From an uncultured Collinsella sp. (GTDB lineage Bacteria > Actinomycetota > Coriobacteriia > Coriobacteriales > Coriobacteriaceae), in assembly GCA_937989875.1 (NCBI GenBank), contig CALKBO010000015.1:1-64000 (forward strand): a stretch of DNA of 64,000 nt, written 5' to 3'. Within the stretch, counting starts at the first letter, position 1. The number at the start of each line of letters is the position of its first letter. Shown here piece by piece: positions 9,390 through 18,708 of this stretch. The translations under genes and the position numbers were made by a program. The notes beneath the pieces are model-generated. The model was given only the letters and a program-made list of their open reading frames with translations, did not search any database and was not told where the DNA came from.

Positions 9390-9397
9390 AGTATAAT
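9390..9397. promoter_or_regulatory. divergent -10 boxes between degV and HAD gene
   Basis: TATAAT reads on the plus strand at 9392-9397 and the overlapping TATACT reads on the minus strand at 9390-9395. They sit in the 150-nt gap between divergent starts at 9333 and 9484. The -35 boxes are weak. Confidence 0.4.
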
Positions 9398-9483
9398 AGA
9401 GTCGTTCCACATTACTGGGTTCAATTGTTGAATAGTCAACAGTTTGAAGTGTCGGTGTGGAAATCATCAACTGGGGAAGAGGA

Positions 9484-10152
9484 ATGCCGATGGAGGCGTT
9501 GGAGATAGGCAAACGGCCGGTCGTGTTGTTCGATTTTGACGGAACGGTGGCAGATACGGGCCGGGCAGTGATGACCTCGACGCGCAAGACGCTGGCTGCG
9601 CGCGGGTTTTCGGAGGCGCAGATGGGTGATCTGCGCCGTATGATCGGGCCGCCCCTGTGGAAGAGCTTTCACGACTTTTACGGCTTTTCGCGCGAGGAGT
9701 CGCTTGTGGTGGCCGACGAGTACCGCGCCTTTTTTGATGAGCTGGGGCCGGAGGAGTACCCCGTGTTCGATGGGATCCCCGAGCTGCTGGATGGGTTGGC
9801 CGCCCAAGGCAAGCGTATGGCCGTGGCGACGTCGCGCATGGAGGCAAAGTGTATCGACATGGTGCGTGAGCTCGAGCTTTCTCAGTTTGAGGCGGTGGTT
9901 GGCATGAATCCGCCGCAGGGACGCGAGACCAAGGCCGATTCGGTCCGGGATGCTCTGGCGGCGCTCGGCGCGACGGCCGACTATGCCGTGATGATCGGCG
10001 ATCGCTTCAACGATGTGGAGGGCGCGCACGCGATGGGCGTGCCGTGCATTGGAATCTATTCGGGCGCGGCGGCGCCGGGCGAGCACGAGACGGCGGGTGC
10101 CGACGCGGTGGTGCACTCGGTGGCCGAGCTTGCTAAACTTTTCGCTATCTAA
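9484..10152 (+). CDS. HAD-superfamily phosphatase (Gph/PpaX-like)
   Basis: A 222-aa HAD hydrolase with motif I DFDGTVADT, an alpha-helical cap after it, motif II in VATSR, and motif III GDRFNDVEGAHAMGV. This layout resembles phosphoglycolate and pyrophosphate phosphatases (Gph, PpaX), but substrates of such enzymes cannot be assigned by sequence alone. Starts at ATG 9484 and ATG 9490 both fit the GGGGAAGAGGA ribosome site. The peptidase gene starts 54 nt downstream. Confidence 0.85.
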   Translation: MPMEALEIGKRPVVLFDFDGTVADTGRAVMTSTRKTLAARGFSEAQMGDLRRMIGPPLWKSFHDFYGFSREESLVVADEYRAFFDELGPEEYPVFDGIPELLDGLAAQGKRMAVATSRMEAKCIDMVRELELSQFEAVVGMNPPQGRETKADSVRDALAALGATADYAVMIGDRFNDVEGAHAMGVPCIGIYSGAAAPGEHETAGADAVVHSVAELAKLFAI

Positions 10153-10206
10153 TGACGTAACGTGAGGGGCGGGCACGCTCGCCACTCATTGGTAAGGAGG
10201 TCGTCC

Positions 10207-11643
10207 ATGAATCAGGTGGAGCAGAGCGTTTCCGAGTATGTCGACGAGGTTTGGGAAGATGTCGTTGCCGATATCGAGCAGCTGGTGAGCTATCCGTCCG
10301 TGGCCGTTGCTGCCGATGCGGAGCCCGGTGCGCCGTTTGGCCGCCCGGTCCGTGATGCGCTCGATTGCGCGCTCGGCATTGCGCAAAAGCTCGGCTACCA
10401 GACGAGCGATGACGAGGGCTATGTGGGCATCGCCGATATCCCGGGCCGCGGCGATAAGCAGCTCGCGACTATCTGCCATGTGGACGTGGTGCCCGCAGGC
10501 CCCGGCTGGAACACCGACCCGTTTGCGATGGAGCGCCGCGAGGGCTGGCTGCTCGGCCGCGGCGTGATCGACGACAAGGGTCCGGCGGTGTTGTCGCTCT
10601 ACGCCGGCGCCTACCTGCTCAAGCACGGCATTGTGCCGCGCTATACCTTCCGCGCGCTGCTGGGCTGCGATGAGGAAGTGGGCATGTCCGACGTTCACCA
10701 TTATCTGGAGAACCACGCAGACCCCGACTTTCTGTTTACGCCCGATGCCGAGTTCCCGGTTTGCAATGCCGAGAAGGGCCAGTTTGGGGCGACGTTTGTG
10801 AGCCCCAAGATCGACGGCGGCCGTATTGTGTCCTGGAGCGGTGCCGAGGCGAGCAACGCCATTCCGTCGCAGTCTATCTGCGAACTCGCGATTGCCGCCG
10901 ATGAGCTGCCGGCACCGGTCGAGAACGCCGACCGCCTGGAGATCACGACGCTCGATAACGGGCATGCGCAGATTTTTGCCCACGGTATTGGCGGTCACGC
11001 CTCGATGCCCGAGGGAACGATCAATGCCGTCGGCCTCATCGTGGCGTATCTGCGCGAGGCCGAGGACGCGTTTGGTGCCCGTGACGAGCGCCTGCTGACG
11101 CCTGCCGAGCACGAGTTTGTCAAGTTTCTGGCCTTTGTGCATGCGGACGCCTATGGTCGCGGCCTGGGTATCGACGCGGCGAGCCCCGCGTTTGGCCCGC
11201 TCACCTGCAATCCCGGCGTCATCCGTGTGGCGGATGGCCACATCGAGCAGGTCATTGACGTGCGCTTCCCCGATAGCACGAGTGCCGATACCATCTGCGA
11301 GCAACTCGAACCGCTCGTGGGGCGCTTTGGCGTGACGTACCGTGTGGGTCGTGCAAAGGTGCCGTTCTCGGTCTCTGCCGACGATCCGGCCGTGAAGGCG
11401 CTGATTGATACCTATAACGAGTTTACGGGTAAGCATGCCGAACCTTTTGCCATGGGCGGCGGCACGTATGCGCGCAACTTTGCCCGCGCCGTCTCGTTTG
11501 GCCCCGAGGAGACCGGCCTTGAGCTGCCCGCGTGGGGCGGCCAGATGCACGGCCCCAACGAGTGCGCCAACGAAGAGCAGCTCAAGCAAGCGCTCAAGAT
11601 TTATATCGTGGCCATCCTGCGCCTCAACGAACTTGAGCTGTAG
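10207..11643 (+). CDS. M20-family dipeptidase (PepV/Sapep-like)
   Basis: A zinc metallopeptidase of the M20 family, 478 aa, the length of PepV and Sapep dipeptidases. Metal-site motifs are clear: TICHVDVVPAG, the bridging Asp in LGRGVIDDKGP, the catalytic Glu-Glu in GCDEEVGM, and a late His in WGGQMHGPNE. AAGGAGG lies 6 nt before ATG 10207. It probably trims dipeptides in the cytoplasm, as no signal peptide is seen. A long palindrome follows the stop. Confidence 0.9.
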   Translation: MNQVEQSVSEYVDEVWEDVVADIEQLVSYPSVAVAADAEPGAPFGRPVRDALDCALGIAQKLGYQTSDDEGYVGIADIPGRGDKQLATICHVDVVPAGPGWNTDPFAMERREGWLLGRGVIDDKGPAVLSLYAGAYLLKHGIVPRYTFRALLGCDEEVGMSDVHHYLENHADPDFLFTPDAEFPVCNAEKGQFGATFVSPKIDGGRIVSWSGAEASNAIPSQSICELAIAADELPAPVENADRLEITTLDNGHAQIFAHGIGGHASMPEGTINAVGLIVAYLREAEDAFGARDERLLTPAEHEFVKFLAFVHADAYGRGLGIDAASPAFGPLTCNPGVIRVADGHIEQVIDVRFPDSTSADTICEQLEPLVGRFGVTYRVGRAKVPFSVSADDPAVKALIDTYNEFTGKHAEPFAMGGGTYARNFARAVSFGPEETGLELPAWGGQMHGPNECANEEQLKQALKIYIVAILRLNELEL

Positions 11644-11646
11644 GGC

Positions 11647-11739
11647 TTCCCCAGGCACCCGACCTTGCCCCTCAAACCGTCGCTTGCGTACCAAAGTACG
11701 CGGCGCTCCTCTTTCGGGGCAATCTCGGGCACCTGGGAA
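11647..11739. repeat. 93-bp imperfect palindrome
   Basis: Outer arms TTCCCCAGGCACCCGA and TCGGGCACCTGGGAA, a TTGCCCC/GGGGCAA block inside them, and a central GCGTAC-CAAA-GTACGC hairpin. It lies immediately after the peptidase stop and could fold as a long 3' stem. Confidence 0.7.
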
Positions 11740-11777
11740 ACCCCTATATCCTGCTTGGATACAAACTTGCATTACGA

Positions 11778-11804
11778 GCCCGGTGCTTCGGCCCGGGCTT
11801 TTTC
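11778..11804 (+). terminator. Rho-independent terminator
   Basis: AGCCCGG and CCGGGCT stem with a short GC-rich loop followed by TTTTT, about 135 nt after the peptidase stop. Confidence 0.75.
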
Positions 11805-11817
11805 TGTTGCGGTGGGG

Positions 11818-11843
11818 TAGTCATTGGGGACGTTCCTTTGGTG
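11818..11843. repeat. GGGGACGTTCC dispersed repeat (family C, copy 2)
   Basis: Single unit beginning TAGTCATTGGGGACGTTCC, the same variant as the two inverted units near 57650. The rest of the stretch from here to the pstS start (12032) shows no gene and no clear promoter. Confidence 0.55.
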
Positions 11844-12032
11844 TAAAAGGTGCGCCATGTTCGGCGCTGGATTGTTATCCGTTTGTAAAGGCTGGGCAGA
11901 GCTTGCGGTAAGGGTCTATCAAATGCCCGTAAGAAACCGCAGTTGGCACGGGCGCTGCCCGGTCGGGGCCGTATCTTTCCAAACAGCAAAGCGGGCGGGG
12001 TGCCCGCGAGTCGCATGTATGAAAGGAAGATC

Positions 12033-12971
12033 ATGCTCGATCAGGCTTATTCTCGTCGTCAGTTCCTCGGCCTCGCTGGTGGTCTTGCCAGCATCGTCGG
12101 CCTCGGTCTCGTTGGCTGCGGCGGCGCAGGCGCATCCGACGCCGCCGACAAGGGTAGCGCCGCTGCTGCCGAGTCCGTCTCCGGCGAGGTGACCTACGAC
12201 GGTGCCTCCACGTTCCAGGCTCTCGTCGAGGCCGCTGCCGAGAAGTTCATGGATGCCAACCCCGACGTCTCCGTCTCCGGCTCGGGCAACGGTTCGGGCA
12301 AAGGTCTGACCGCTGTTGCCGCCGGCACCGTCACCATCGGTAACTCCGACGTCTTCGCCGAGACCAAGCTCGAGGCCGACCAGGTCAAGAACCTCGTCGA
12401 CCACGAGGTCGCCGTCGTGGGCATGGGCCCCGTCGTCTCTAAGAACGTGAAGGTCGACGACCTGTCCCTCGAGCAGCTCAAGGGCATCTTCTCCGGCCAG
12501 ATCACCAACTGGAAGGAGGTCGGCGGCGACGACGCCAAGATCGTCGTTCTCAACCGCAAGGCCGGTTCCGGTACCCGCGCCACCTTCGAGGCTGCCGTCT
12601 TTGGCGACGAGGCAGTCGACTTTAAGGGCGACGCCGAGCTCGACAAGTCCGGCGATGTCCAGACTCAGATGGGCAGTACCGACAACGCCATCTCCTACCT
12701 GGACTTCTCGCACTTCGATGACTCCAAGTTCAACGCCGTCAAGGTCGAGGGCGTGGAGCCCAAGAGTGCAAACGTCACCGACGACTCCTTTAAGATCTGG
12801 GCTACCGAGCACATGTACTGCGCAAAGGACGCCGACGAGGCCACCAAGGCCTTCCTGGAGTTCATGCTCTCCGACGACGTCCAGGGCAAGCTCGTCGAGG
12901 AGCAGGGCTTTATCCCCGTCTCTGCCATGAAGGTCGTCAAGGACGCCAGCGGCAAGGTCTCCGCTAAATAA
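12033..12971 (+). CDS. pstS: phosphate ABC transporter substrate-binding lipoprotein PstS
   Basis: Binds phosphate outside the cell for the PstCAB importer. The N-terminus holds a twin-arginine-like SRRQFLGLAGG segment, a hydrophobic stretch and a lipobox ending LVGC, so it should be an anchored lipoprotein. Ligand-site motifs include SGNGSGKG, IGNSD and RKAGSGTR. The mature part is 312 aa minus the signal, shorter than E. coli PstS-type averages but normal for this clade. GAAAGGA lies 8 nt before ATG 12033. First gene of pstSCAB; no phoU or two-component genes accompany it here. Confidence 0.94.
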   Translation: MLDQAYSRRQFLGLAGGLASIVGLGLVGCGGAGASDAADKGSAAAAESVSGEVTYDGASTFQALVEAAAEKFMDANPDVSVSGSGNGSGKGLTAVAAGTVTIGNSDVFAETKLEADQVKNLVDHEVAVVGMGPVVSKNVKVDDLSLEQLKGIFSGQITNWKEVGGDDAKIVVLNRKAGSGTRATFEAAVFGDEAVDFKGDAELDKSGDVQTQMGSTDNAISYLDFSHFDDSKFNAVKVEGVEPKSANVTDDSFKIWATEHMYCAKDADEATKAFLEFMLSDDVQGKLVEEQGFIPVSAMKVVKDASGKVSAK

Positions 12972-12996
12972 ATAATCGCCCCCGGAAAGGTTTGCA

Positions 12997-13905
12997 ATGG
13001 CAAAACAACTGCCAAAACGCGACCTTGAGAACGTGGGCCTGGGCGTCACGGGTGCGTGCGTTGCGCTCGTGACGCTTGTCGTTGCCGCGCTCATCTTTAT
13101 GGTCGCCCAAAAGGGCCTCTCGGCTTTTCTCAAGGACGGCGTCTCGGTCGTCGAGTTCTTTACCGGCACCAAGTGGGACCTGGCCAACACGGCCGAAAAC
13201 GGCCTACCTTATACCGGCGCCCTGCCCCTGATCGTCACCTCGTTTGCGGTCATGGTGCTCTCCACGCTTATCGCGCTGCCCATCGCCATCGGCTCTGCCA
13301 TCTTTGCGGTCGAGATCCAACCCAAATTTGGCTCCAAGGTCTTTCAACCGCTTATTGAGCTTTTGACCGGCATTCCCTCGGTCGTCTTTGGCCTGATTGG
13401 CTTTCACGTGGTCGTCGGCCTTATGAAGAGCGTTTTCCACGTGAGTACGGGTCTGGGCATCTTGCCCGGCGCCATCGTGCTGGCCGTCATGATCCTGCCG
13501 ACTATGACCACGCTTTCGGTCGATGGCCTGCGTGCCGTGCCCGACAGCTACCGTCAGGGCTCGCTCGCGCTGGGCTACACCCGCTGGCAGACCATCTGGC
13601 ACGTGGTGCTCAAGTCCGCCATGCCGTCGCTCATGACTGCGGTCATCCTTGGCATGACGCGCGCCTTTGGCGAGACGCTCGCCGTGCGCATGGTCATCGG
13701 CGGTATTGAGGCTATGCCGACGTCGCTGCTGTCGCCGGCCTCGACCATCACCACCACGCTCACCACGTCCATGGCGGTCTATGCCGAGGGTTCGGCCCAG
13801 GACGATGTTCTGTGGGCGCTCGGTCTGCTGCTGATGGGTATGAGCCTCATTTTCATCCTGATCATCCACATTATCGGCCGCAAGGGGGCGAAGGCTCGTG
13901 GCTAG
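12997..13905 (+). CDS. pstC: phosphate ABC transporter permease PstC
   Basis: Inner-membrane permease, 302 aa, with six hydrophobic segments and the inner-membrane coupling loop RAVPDSYRQGSLALGYTRWQ, followed by ILGMTRAFGETLAV, which marks PstC. CCCGGAAAGG precedes the ATG. It overlaps pstA by 8 nt, so the two permease subunits are translationally coupled. Confidence 0.95.
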   Translation: MAKQLPKRDLENVGLGVTGACVALVTLVVAALIFMVAQKGLSAFLKDGVSVVEFFTGTKWDLANTAENGLPYTGALPLIVTSFAVMVLSTLIALPIAIGSAIFAVEIQPKFGSKVFQPLIELLTGIPSVVFGLIGFHVVVGLMKSVFHVSTGLGILPGAIVLAVMILPTMTTLSVDGLRAVPDSYRQGSLALGYTRWQTIWHVVLKSAMPSLMTAVILGMTRAFGETLAVRMVIGGIEAMPTSLLSPASTITTTLTTSMAVYAEGSAQDDVLWALGLLLMGMSLIFILIIHIIGRKGAKARG

Positions 13906-14824
13906 CACGCGCATCCATATCGACGAGGCGAGACTCGGGCGCGTCCAAAAGCAGGATCGCATCGCCACGGGCGTGCTGACGGCAATCATCGCCATCGTCA
14001 TGCTCATCGTCGTCTCCATGGTGGCCTATATCCTGTTCGAGGGCATCTCGACGCTGTTTCAGCCGGGTTTTCTCACGCAGCCGTCGCGCGCCAACGGAAC
14101 TCAGGGCGGCGTACTCTACCAGCTGTTCGACTCGTTCTATCTGCTGCTGATCACCCTGATCATCTCGGTGCCCATCAGCCTGGGCGGCGCGGTCTTTTTG
14201 GTTGAGTACGCGCCGGACGGTCCCATCCGCGACATCGCTTCCACCGCCATCGAGACGCTGTCCTCGCTGCCTTCCATCGTTGTCGGCATGTTCGGTTTCC
14301 TGGTGTTCTCGGTGCAGCTGGGCTGGAAGTACTCCATCATCTCCGGCGCCGTCGCGCTCACCATGTTCAACATTCCCATCCTGGTGCGCGTGATCCAGCA
14401 GGCGCTCGAGGACGTGCCGCAGGCCCAGCGCGATGCGTGCCTGGCCATGGGCCTTACCCGCTGGGAGGCCACGCTGCACATCCTGATCCCCGAGGCCATG
14501 CCCGCCATCGTGACCGGCATTGTGCTTTCGGCCGGCCGCGTGTTTGGCGAGGCCGCAGCACTGCTCTTTACCTCGGGTATGAGCTCGCCGGTGCGTCTGA
14601 ACTTCTTGAGCCTTAACCTGTCGAGCCCCACTTGCGCCTGGAACGTGTTCCGTCCCGGCGAGTCGCTCGCCGTGCATATTTACAAGATCTATGGCGAGGG
14701 CAGCCCCGAGGCCCAGCAGATCGTCTGGGGCACCGCGGCGCTGCTGATGATCTGCGTGCTGCTGTTTAACGTAATCGCCCGCATTGTGGGCAAGCAACTG
14801 GCAAGGAAGATGATGGCCGAATGA
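13898..14824 (+). CDS. pstA: phosphate ABC transporter permease PstA
   Basis: Second permease subunit, 308 aa, six predicted membrane segments. The coupling helix reads VPQAQRDACLAMGLTRWEA, and LSAGRVFGEAAALLFTSG is the counterpart of the PstC motif. It starts with GTG inside the end of pstC and its stop overlaps the pstB start in an ATGA, so translation of the three genes is linked. Confidence 0.95.
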   Translation: MASTRIHIDEARLGRVQKQDRIATGVLTAIIAIVMLIVVSMVAYILFEGISTLFQPGFLTQPSRANGTQGGVLYQLFDSFYLLLITLIISVPISLGGAVFLVEYAPDGPIRDIASTAIETLSSLPSIVVGMFGFLVFSVQLGWKYSIISGAVALTMFNIPILVRVIQQALEDVPQAQRDACLAMGLTRWEATLHILIPEAMPAIVTGIVLSAGRVFGEAAALLFTSGMSSPVRLNFLSLNLSSPTCAWNVFRPGESLAVHIYKIYGEGSPEAQQIVWGTAALLMICVLLFNVIARIVGKQLARKMMAE

Positions 14825-15693
14825 GCGAGATGAACGCAACGCCCGCAACCGAAGCGGCCACGTCCGAGACCCAGGACTTCCTGTCGAGCGTGGGGGAGAG
14901 CGAGAAGCGCGTGCGCGTGAGCGGCAAGGCCGTGAGCGACGAGGTCGTGCTCTCCACCAAGGACGTCAACGTGTACTATGGCGACCACCATGCGCTGCAC
15001 AATACGTCGCTCGACTTTCACAAGGGCGAGATCACGGCGCTCATTGGGCCTTCGGGCTGCGGCAAGTCGACCTTCTTGCGTAGCCTCAACCTTATGAATC
15101 GCGAGATCCGCGGCTGCCGCGTGGAGGGCGAGATCAACTACCGCGGGCGCAACGTGAACATCAAGGCCGAGAACACCTACGAGCTGCGTCGGTCCATTGG
15201 CATGGTGTTCCAGCAGCCCAACCCTTTCCGCAAGTCCATTCGCGACAACATTACGTTTGCGCCCAGGCGCCACGGCATCACCGACCGCGACGAGCTCGAT
15301 CGTATGGTCGAGGAAAGCCTGCGTGGTGCGGCACTGTGGGACGAGGTCAAGGACAAGCTCGACAAGAGCGCCTACGCGCTTTCGGGCGGCCAACAGCAGC
15401 GTCTGTGCATTGCGCGCACGCTGGCGCTCAACCCCGACGTGATTTTGTTTGACGAGCCCTGCTCGGCGCTCGACCCCATCTCGACGCTGGCGATCGAGGA
15501 CCTGATGTCATCGATCGTTGCCGATCGTGCCATCGTCATCGTGACGCACAACATGGAGCAGGCGTCGCGCGTGTCCAACCGCACGGCGTTCTTCTACATG
15601 GGCGATATGGTCGAGTACGACGAGACTGACGAGATTTTCCAACAGCCCAAGGATAAGCGGCTGAATGATTACCTCACCGGCATGTTCTCCTAG
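14821..15693 (+). CDS. pstB: phosphate ABC transporter ATPase PstB
   Basis: ATP-binding subunit driving phosphate import. Walker A GPSGCGKST, Q-loop QQPNPF, signature LSGGQQQR, Walker B VILFDEPCSALDP and switch His in THNM are all intact. Length 290 aa includes an N-terminal extension of about 40 residues before the conserved VYYG start of the domain. It ends the operon at a strong terminator. Confidence 0.96.
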   Translation: MSEMNATPATEAATSETQDFLSSVGESEKRVRVSGKAVSDEVVLSTKDVNVYYGDHHALHNTSLDFHKGEITALIGPSGCGKSTFLRSLNLMNREIRGCRVEGEINYRGRNVNIKAENTYELRRSIGMVFQQPNPFRKSIRDNITFAPRRHGITDRDELDRMVEESLRGAALWDEVKDKLDKSAYALSGGQQQRLCIARTLALNPDVILFDEPCSALDPISTLAIEDLMSSIVADRAIVIVTHNMEQASRVSNRTAFFYMGDMVEYDETDEIFQQPKDKRLNDYLTGMFS

Positions 15694-15747
15694 TCCGGGA
15701 CATGCTTGAGGCCCGCGGCGGCCACGGTTGCCGCGGGACTGATTGGA

Positions 15748-15786
15748 GAGGCGGGTCATCTCTTGCGGGAGATGGCCCGCCTTTTT
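15748..15786 (+). terminator. Rho-independent terminator of pstSCAB
   Basis: GGCGGGTCATCTC and GAGATGGCCCGCC pair around a short loop, followed by TTTTT, 55 nt after pstB. Confidence 0.85.
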
Positions 15787-15856
15787 GTGTCGTGTGCGCC
15801 CCGCCTTTTCGCTGCTATCATGGACAACGTTGTATTTCTACGAAGGAGCAGGGCAT

Positions 15857-17716
15857 ATGGCGATTCTTTTGAGATGCGATTCCGTCAGCCTAGAGTTTCC
15901 CACCAAGCATATTTTCGATAGCGTGACGCTCGGCGTGGACGAGGGCGACCGTATTGGTATCGTCGGTAAAAACGGCGACGGCAAGTCGACGCTGCTGAGT
16001 GTGCTCGCCGGCACGCTGGAGCCCGACGATGGCCGCGTGACGCACCGCCGCGACACCACGATCGGATTGCTCGGCCAAAAGGACAACCTGGCCGATGCCG
16101 ACACCGTGCATCATGCCGTCGTGGGCGATACGCCCGAGTATGAGTGGGCCTCGAGCCCACGTACGCGTCAGATCCTCGCTGGCCTTATTAGCGATGTGCC
16201 CTGGGAGGGCACGGTGGGCGAGCTTTCGGGCGGCCAGCGCCGTCGCGTGGACCTCGCGCGCCTGCTGATCGGCGACTACGACGTGCTTATGCTCGACGAG
16301 CCCACCAACCACCTGGACATGCGTACCATCAACTGGCTCGCGCGTCACTTAAAGGCCCGCTGGCAGCGCGGTCAGGGCGCGATGCTCGTGGTCACGCACG
16401 ACCGCTGGTTCCTGGATGAGGTCTGCACCAGCATGTGGGAGGTCCACGACGGCCAGGTCGATCCCTTCGAGGGCGGTTACTCGGCCTACATCCTGCAGCG
16501 TGTGGAGCGCAACCGCATGGCCGCGGTTACCGAGGAGCGCCGCCGCAACATGGCGCGCAAGGAGCTCGCGTGGCTGAGCCGCGGTGCCCAGGCGCGCTCC
16601 ACCAAGCCCAAGTTTCGCGTGGACGCCGCTCGCGAGCTCATCGCCGACGTACCGCCTGTACGCGACGAGCTGGAGCTCAAGCGTCTGGCGGTGAGCCGCC
16701 TGGGCAAGCAGGTTATCGACGTAGTCGACGTGGATGCCGGCTATGCGGATACCGATGGCGCGCCCAAGCAGGTGCTCTCCGATGTGACCTGGCTCATCGG
16801 CGCGGGCGACCGCTATGGTCTTTTGGGCGAGAACGGCGCTGGCAAGTCGACGCTGCTCGATGTGATCCAGGGTAAGATTGAGCCCACGCGCGGCCGTGTG
16901 AAGATTGGCCAGACGGTGCGCTTTGGCGTGCTGTCGCAGCAGCTCGAGGAGCTCGAACCCTACATGGGCGACACGATCCGCGAGGTGCTCGGCAACTATA
17001 AGAAGTACTACGTCATCGACGGCAAGGAGACTTCGCCCGAGAAGCTCTGCGAGCGCCTGGGCTTTACGACACAGCAGCTCTGGAGCCGCATCGGCGATCT
17101 TTCGGGCGGCCAGCGCCGTCGCCTGTCGCTGCTGCTGACGATCCTGGACGAGCCCAACGTGCTCATCCTGGACGAGCCCGGCAACGACCTGGATACCGAC
17201 ATGCTCGCGATTGTCGAGGACCTGCTCGACGGCTGGCCCGGCACGTTGATCCTGGTGACACACGACCGCTTCTTGATGGAGCGCGTGACCGACCAGCAGT
17301 GGGCGCTGATCGACGGTCACCTGACGCATATGCCCGGCGGCGTCGACCAGTACCTGCGCCTGTGCAACGCCACCGCCGAGGGCGAGCCCGTGGGTGCGCC
17401 GAGTGCCAAGACCGGCACGTTTGACACCGGTGCCGCGGCGGCTGCGGCCGAAAAGCCCAAGTCGAGCGGCCAGCCCAATGGCCTTTCCAACGCCGAACGC
17501 CAGAAGCTCCGCCGCGAGGTGAGCTCGCTCGAGCGCAAAATGGAGACGCAGCGCGCACGCGTGGAGGAGGCCGAGGCCGCGATGACCCAGGTCGACCCCA
17601 CCAATTACACGGCGCTGGGCGAGCAGCAGGCAAAGATCAACGAGGCCCACGCCGCCATGGACGAGTTGGAGATGGCGTGGCTCGAGGCGAGCGAGAAGCT
17701 CGAAGGCGAGGAGTAG
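15857..17716 (+). CDS. ABC-F family ATPase (Uup-like)
   Basis: Soluble tandem-ATPase of the ABC-F class, which act on the ribosome or nucleic acids rather than transport. Two ATP-binding domains are seen, with Walker A GKNGDGKST and GENGAGKST, two LSGGQRRR signatures and EPTNHLD / EPGNDLD Walker B ends. The last ~75 residues form a charged coiled coil as in Uup. Length 619 aa. ATG 15857 has AAGGAG upstream at 10 nt. A HAD gene starts 6 nt after its stop and is probably cotranscribed. Antibiotic-protection members of ABC-F lack this C-terminal coiled coil as a rule, so housekeeping is likelier. Confidence 0.92.
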   Translation: MAILLRCDSVSLEFPTKHIFDSVTLGVDEGDRIGIVGKNGDGKSTLLSVLAGTLEPDDGRVTHRRDTTIGLLGQKDNLADADTVHHAVVGDTPEYEWASSPRTRQILAGLISDVPWEGTVGELSGGQRRRVDLARLLIGDYDVLMLDEPTNHLDMRTINWLARHLKARWQRGQGAMLVVTHDRWFLDEVCTSMWEVHDGQVDPFEGGYSAYILQRVERNRMAAVTEERRRNMARKELAWLSRGAQARSTKPKFRVDAARELIADVPPVRDELELKRLAVSRLGKQVIDVVDVDAGYADTDGAPKQVLSDVTWLIGAGDRYGLLGENGAGKSTLLDVIQGKIEPTRGRVKIGQTVRFGVLSQQLEELEPYMGDTIREVLGNYKKYYVIDGKETSPEKLCERLGFTTQQLWSRIGDLSGGQRRRLSLLLTILDEPNVLILDEPGNDLDTDMLAIVEDLLDGWPGTLILVTHDRFLMERVTDQQWALIDGHLTHMPGGVDQYLRLCNATAEGEPVGAPSAKTGTFDTGAAAAAAEKPKSSGQPNGLSNAERQKLRREVSSLERKMETQRARVEEAEAAMTQVDPTNYTALGEQQAKINEAHAAMDELEMAWLEASEKLEGEE

Positions 17717-17722
17717 GCGAGG

Positions 17723-18493
17723 ATGATTAAGGCTGCATTTTTCGATATCGACGGCACGTTGCTGAGCTTTAAGACCCACCAGATTCCGGCGTCGGCACAG
17801 CAGGTACTCGACAGCTTTCGCGAGCAGGGGATTGCGTGCGTGATCGCCACGGGCCGCCCGACCTACCAGATGCCGGATTGGCTGTTCGACTTGGGATGGG
17901 ATGCGTACATTACGCTTTCGGGCCAGCACTGTTTTGATGCCAAGGGCGTTTATCGCAGCTGCCCGATCGATCCGGACGACGTTGCGGTGATTGTGGACCA
18001 GGTGGCGCAGGGGCGCTACGACTCGCTGTGCATGCAGGGCGAGAACTCGTTTGTGAACCGCCTGTCCGAGCGCGTGGTGACGGCCGGCAACAACGCGGGG
18101 ATCGTCTACCACGAGGAGCCGTTCGAGCATGCCTTCGATGCGCCGGTTTACCAGTTCTGCGCCTTTGTGGACCCGGCCGACGAGCATATCGTGACCGATG
18201 CGGTGTCGCATTCGCTCACTACGCGCTGGTGCGATTTGTTCTGCGACATTATTCCGGCCAACGGCGGCAAGGACCTGGGCGTGGCTGCGACGCTGGAGCG
18301 CCTGGGCATCGACGCGAGCGAAGCGATTGCTTTTGGCGACGGCGAGAACGACCTGTCGATGTTTTCCGCCGTGGGCACGAGCGTGGCCATGGGTAACGCG
18401 CAGGACACGGTGAAAGCTGCGGCGACCTATGTGACGACCGCCGTGGACGACGACGGGATCTACAACGCCGCGAAGCACTTTGGTCTGCTGTAG
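17723..18493 (+). CDS. Cof-type HAD-IIB phosphatase
   Basis: A 256-aa HAD phosphatase of the Cof/YidA type: motif I FDIDGTLLSF, motif II in IATGRPTYQ, a large C2 cap in the middle, and motif III GDGENDLSMF. Such enzymes act on sugar phosphates, flavin nucleotides or phosphorylated vitamins; the substrate is not predictable here. It follows the ABC-F gene by 6 nt. Confidence 0.9.
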   Translation: MIKAAFFDIDGTLLSFKTHQIPASAQQVLDSFREQGIACVIATGRPTYQMPDWLFDLGWDAYITLSGQHCFDAKGVYRSCPIDPDDVAVIVDQVAQGRYDSLCMQGENSFVNRLSERVVTAGNNAGIVYHEEPFEHAFDAPVYQFCAFVDPADEHIVTDAVSHSLTTRWCDLFCDIIPANGGKDLGVAATLERLGIDASEAIAFGDGENDLSMFSAVGTSVAMGNAQDTVKAAATYVTTAVDDDGIYNAAKHFGLL

Positions 18494-18502
18494 CTGCGGA
18501 TT

Positions 18503-18550
18503 CGGCACTTGGGGACGTTCCTTTTTCTGCCGGCAGAGGGGGACACTCCT
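18503..18550. repeat. GGGGACGTTCC dispersed repeat (family C, copy 3)
   Basis: GGCACTTGGGGACGTTCCTT then a CCGGCAGAGGGGGACACTCC half-unit, the same two-unit layout as copy 1. Confidence 0.65.
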
Positions 18551-18630
18551 TGCGCGCTGCGTGCCGTGTCGCCTTGCTTACCCCGCGCATTTTGTGAAAC
18601 ACGGTTAACTTTTTGAACAACGTAGTAAGA

Positions 18631-18645
18631 CATGGGCAACTTTTG
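18631..18645. promoter_or_regulatory. shared motif upstream of the DtxR-type gene
   Basis: CATGGGCAACTTTTG, with a small GCAA/TTGC dyad, 64 nt before the regulator start. The near-identical CATGGGCAACTATTG occurs upstream of the putative manganese exporter (25267). It may be the binding site of the regulator. Confidence 0.4.
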
Positions 18646-18708
18646 CGGTAAAGTAAATCAAGCAAAAGTATCCAAAGGCTAACTAGAAGCCATCGCGAAA
18701 GGCGGCCC

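Noticed and set aside
10186..11772. 528-codon frame antisense to the peptidase gene
   Set aside because: Peptidase metal motifs on the plus strand settle the coding strand.
16349..18508. 719-codon open frame antisense to the ABC-F and HAD genes
   Set aside because: Both opposite-strand genes are certain by motif. Long antisense frames are common in G+C-rich DNA.
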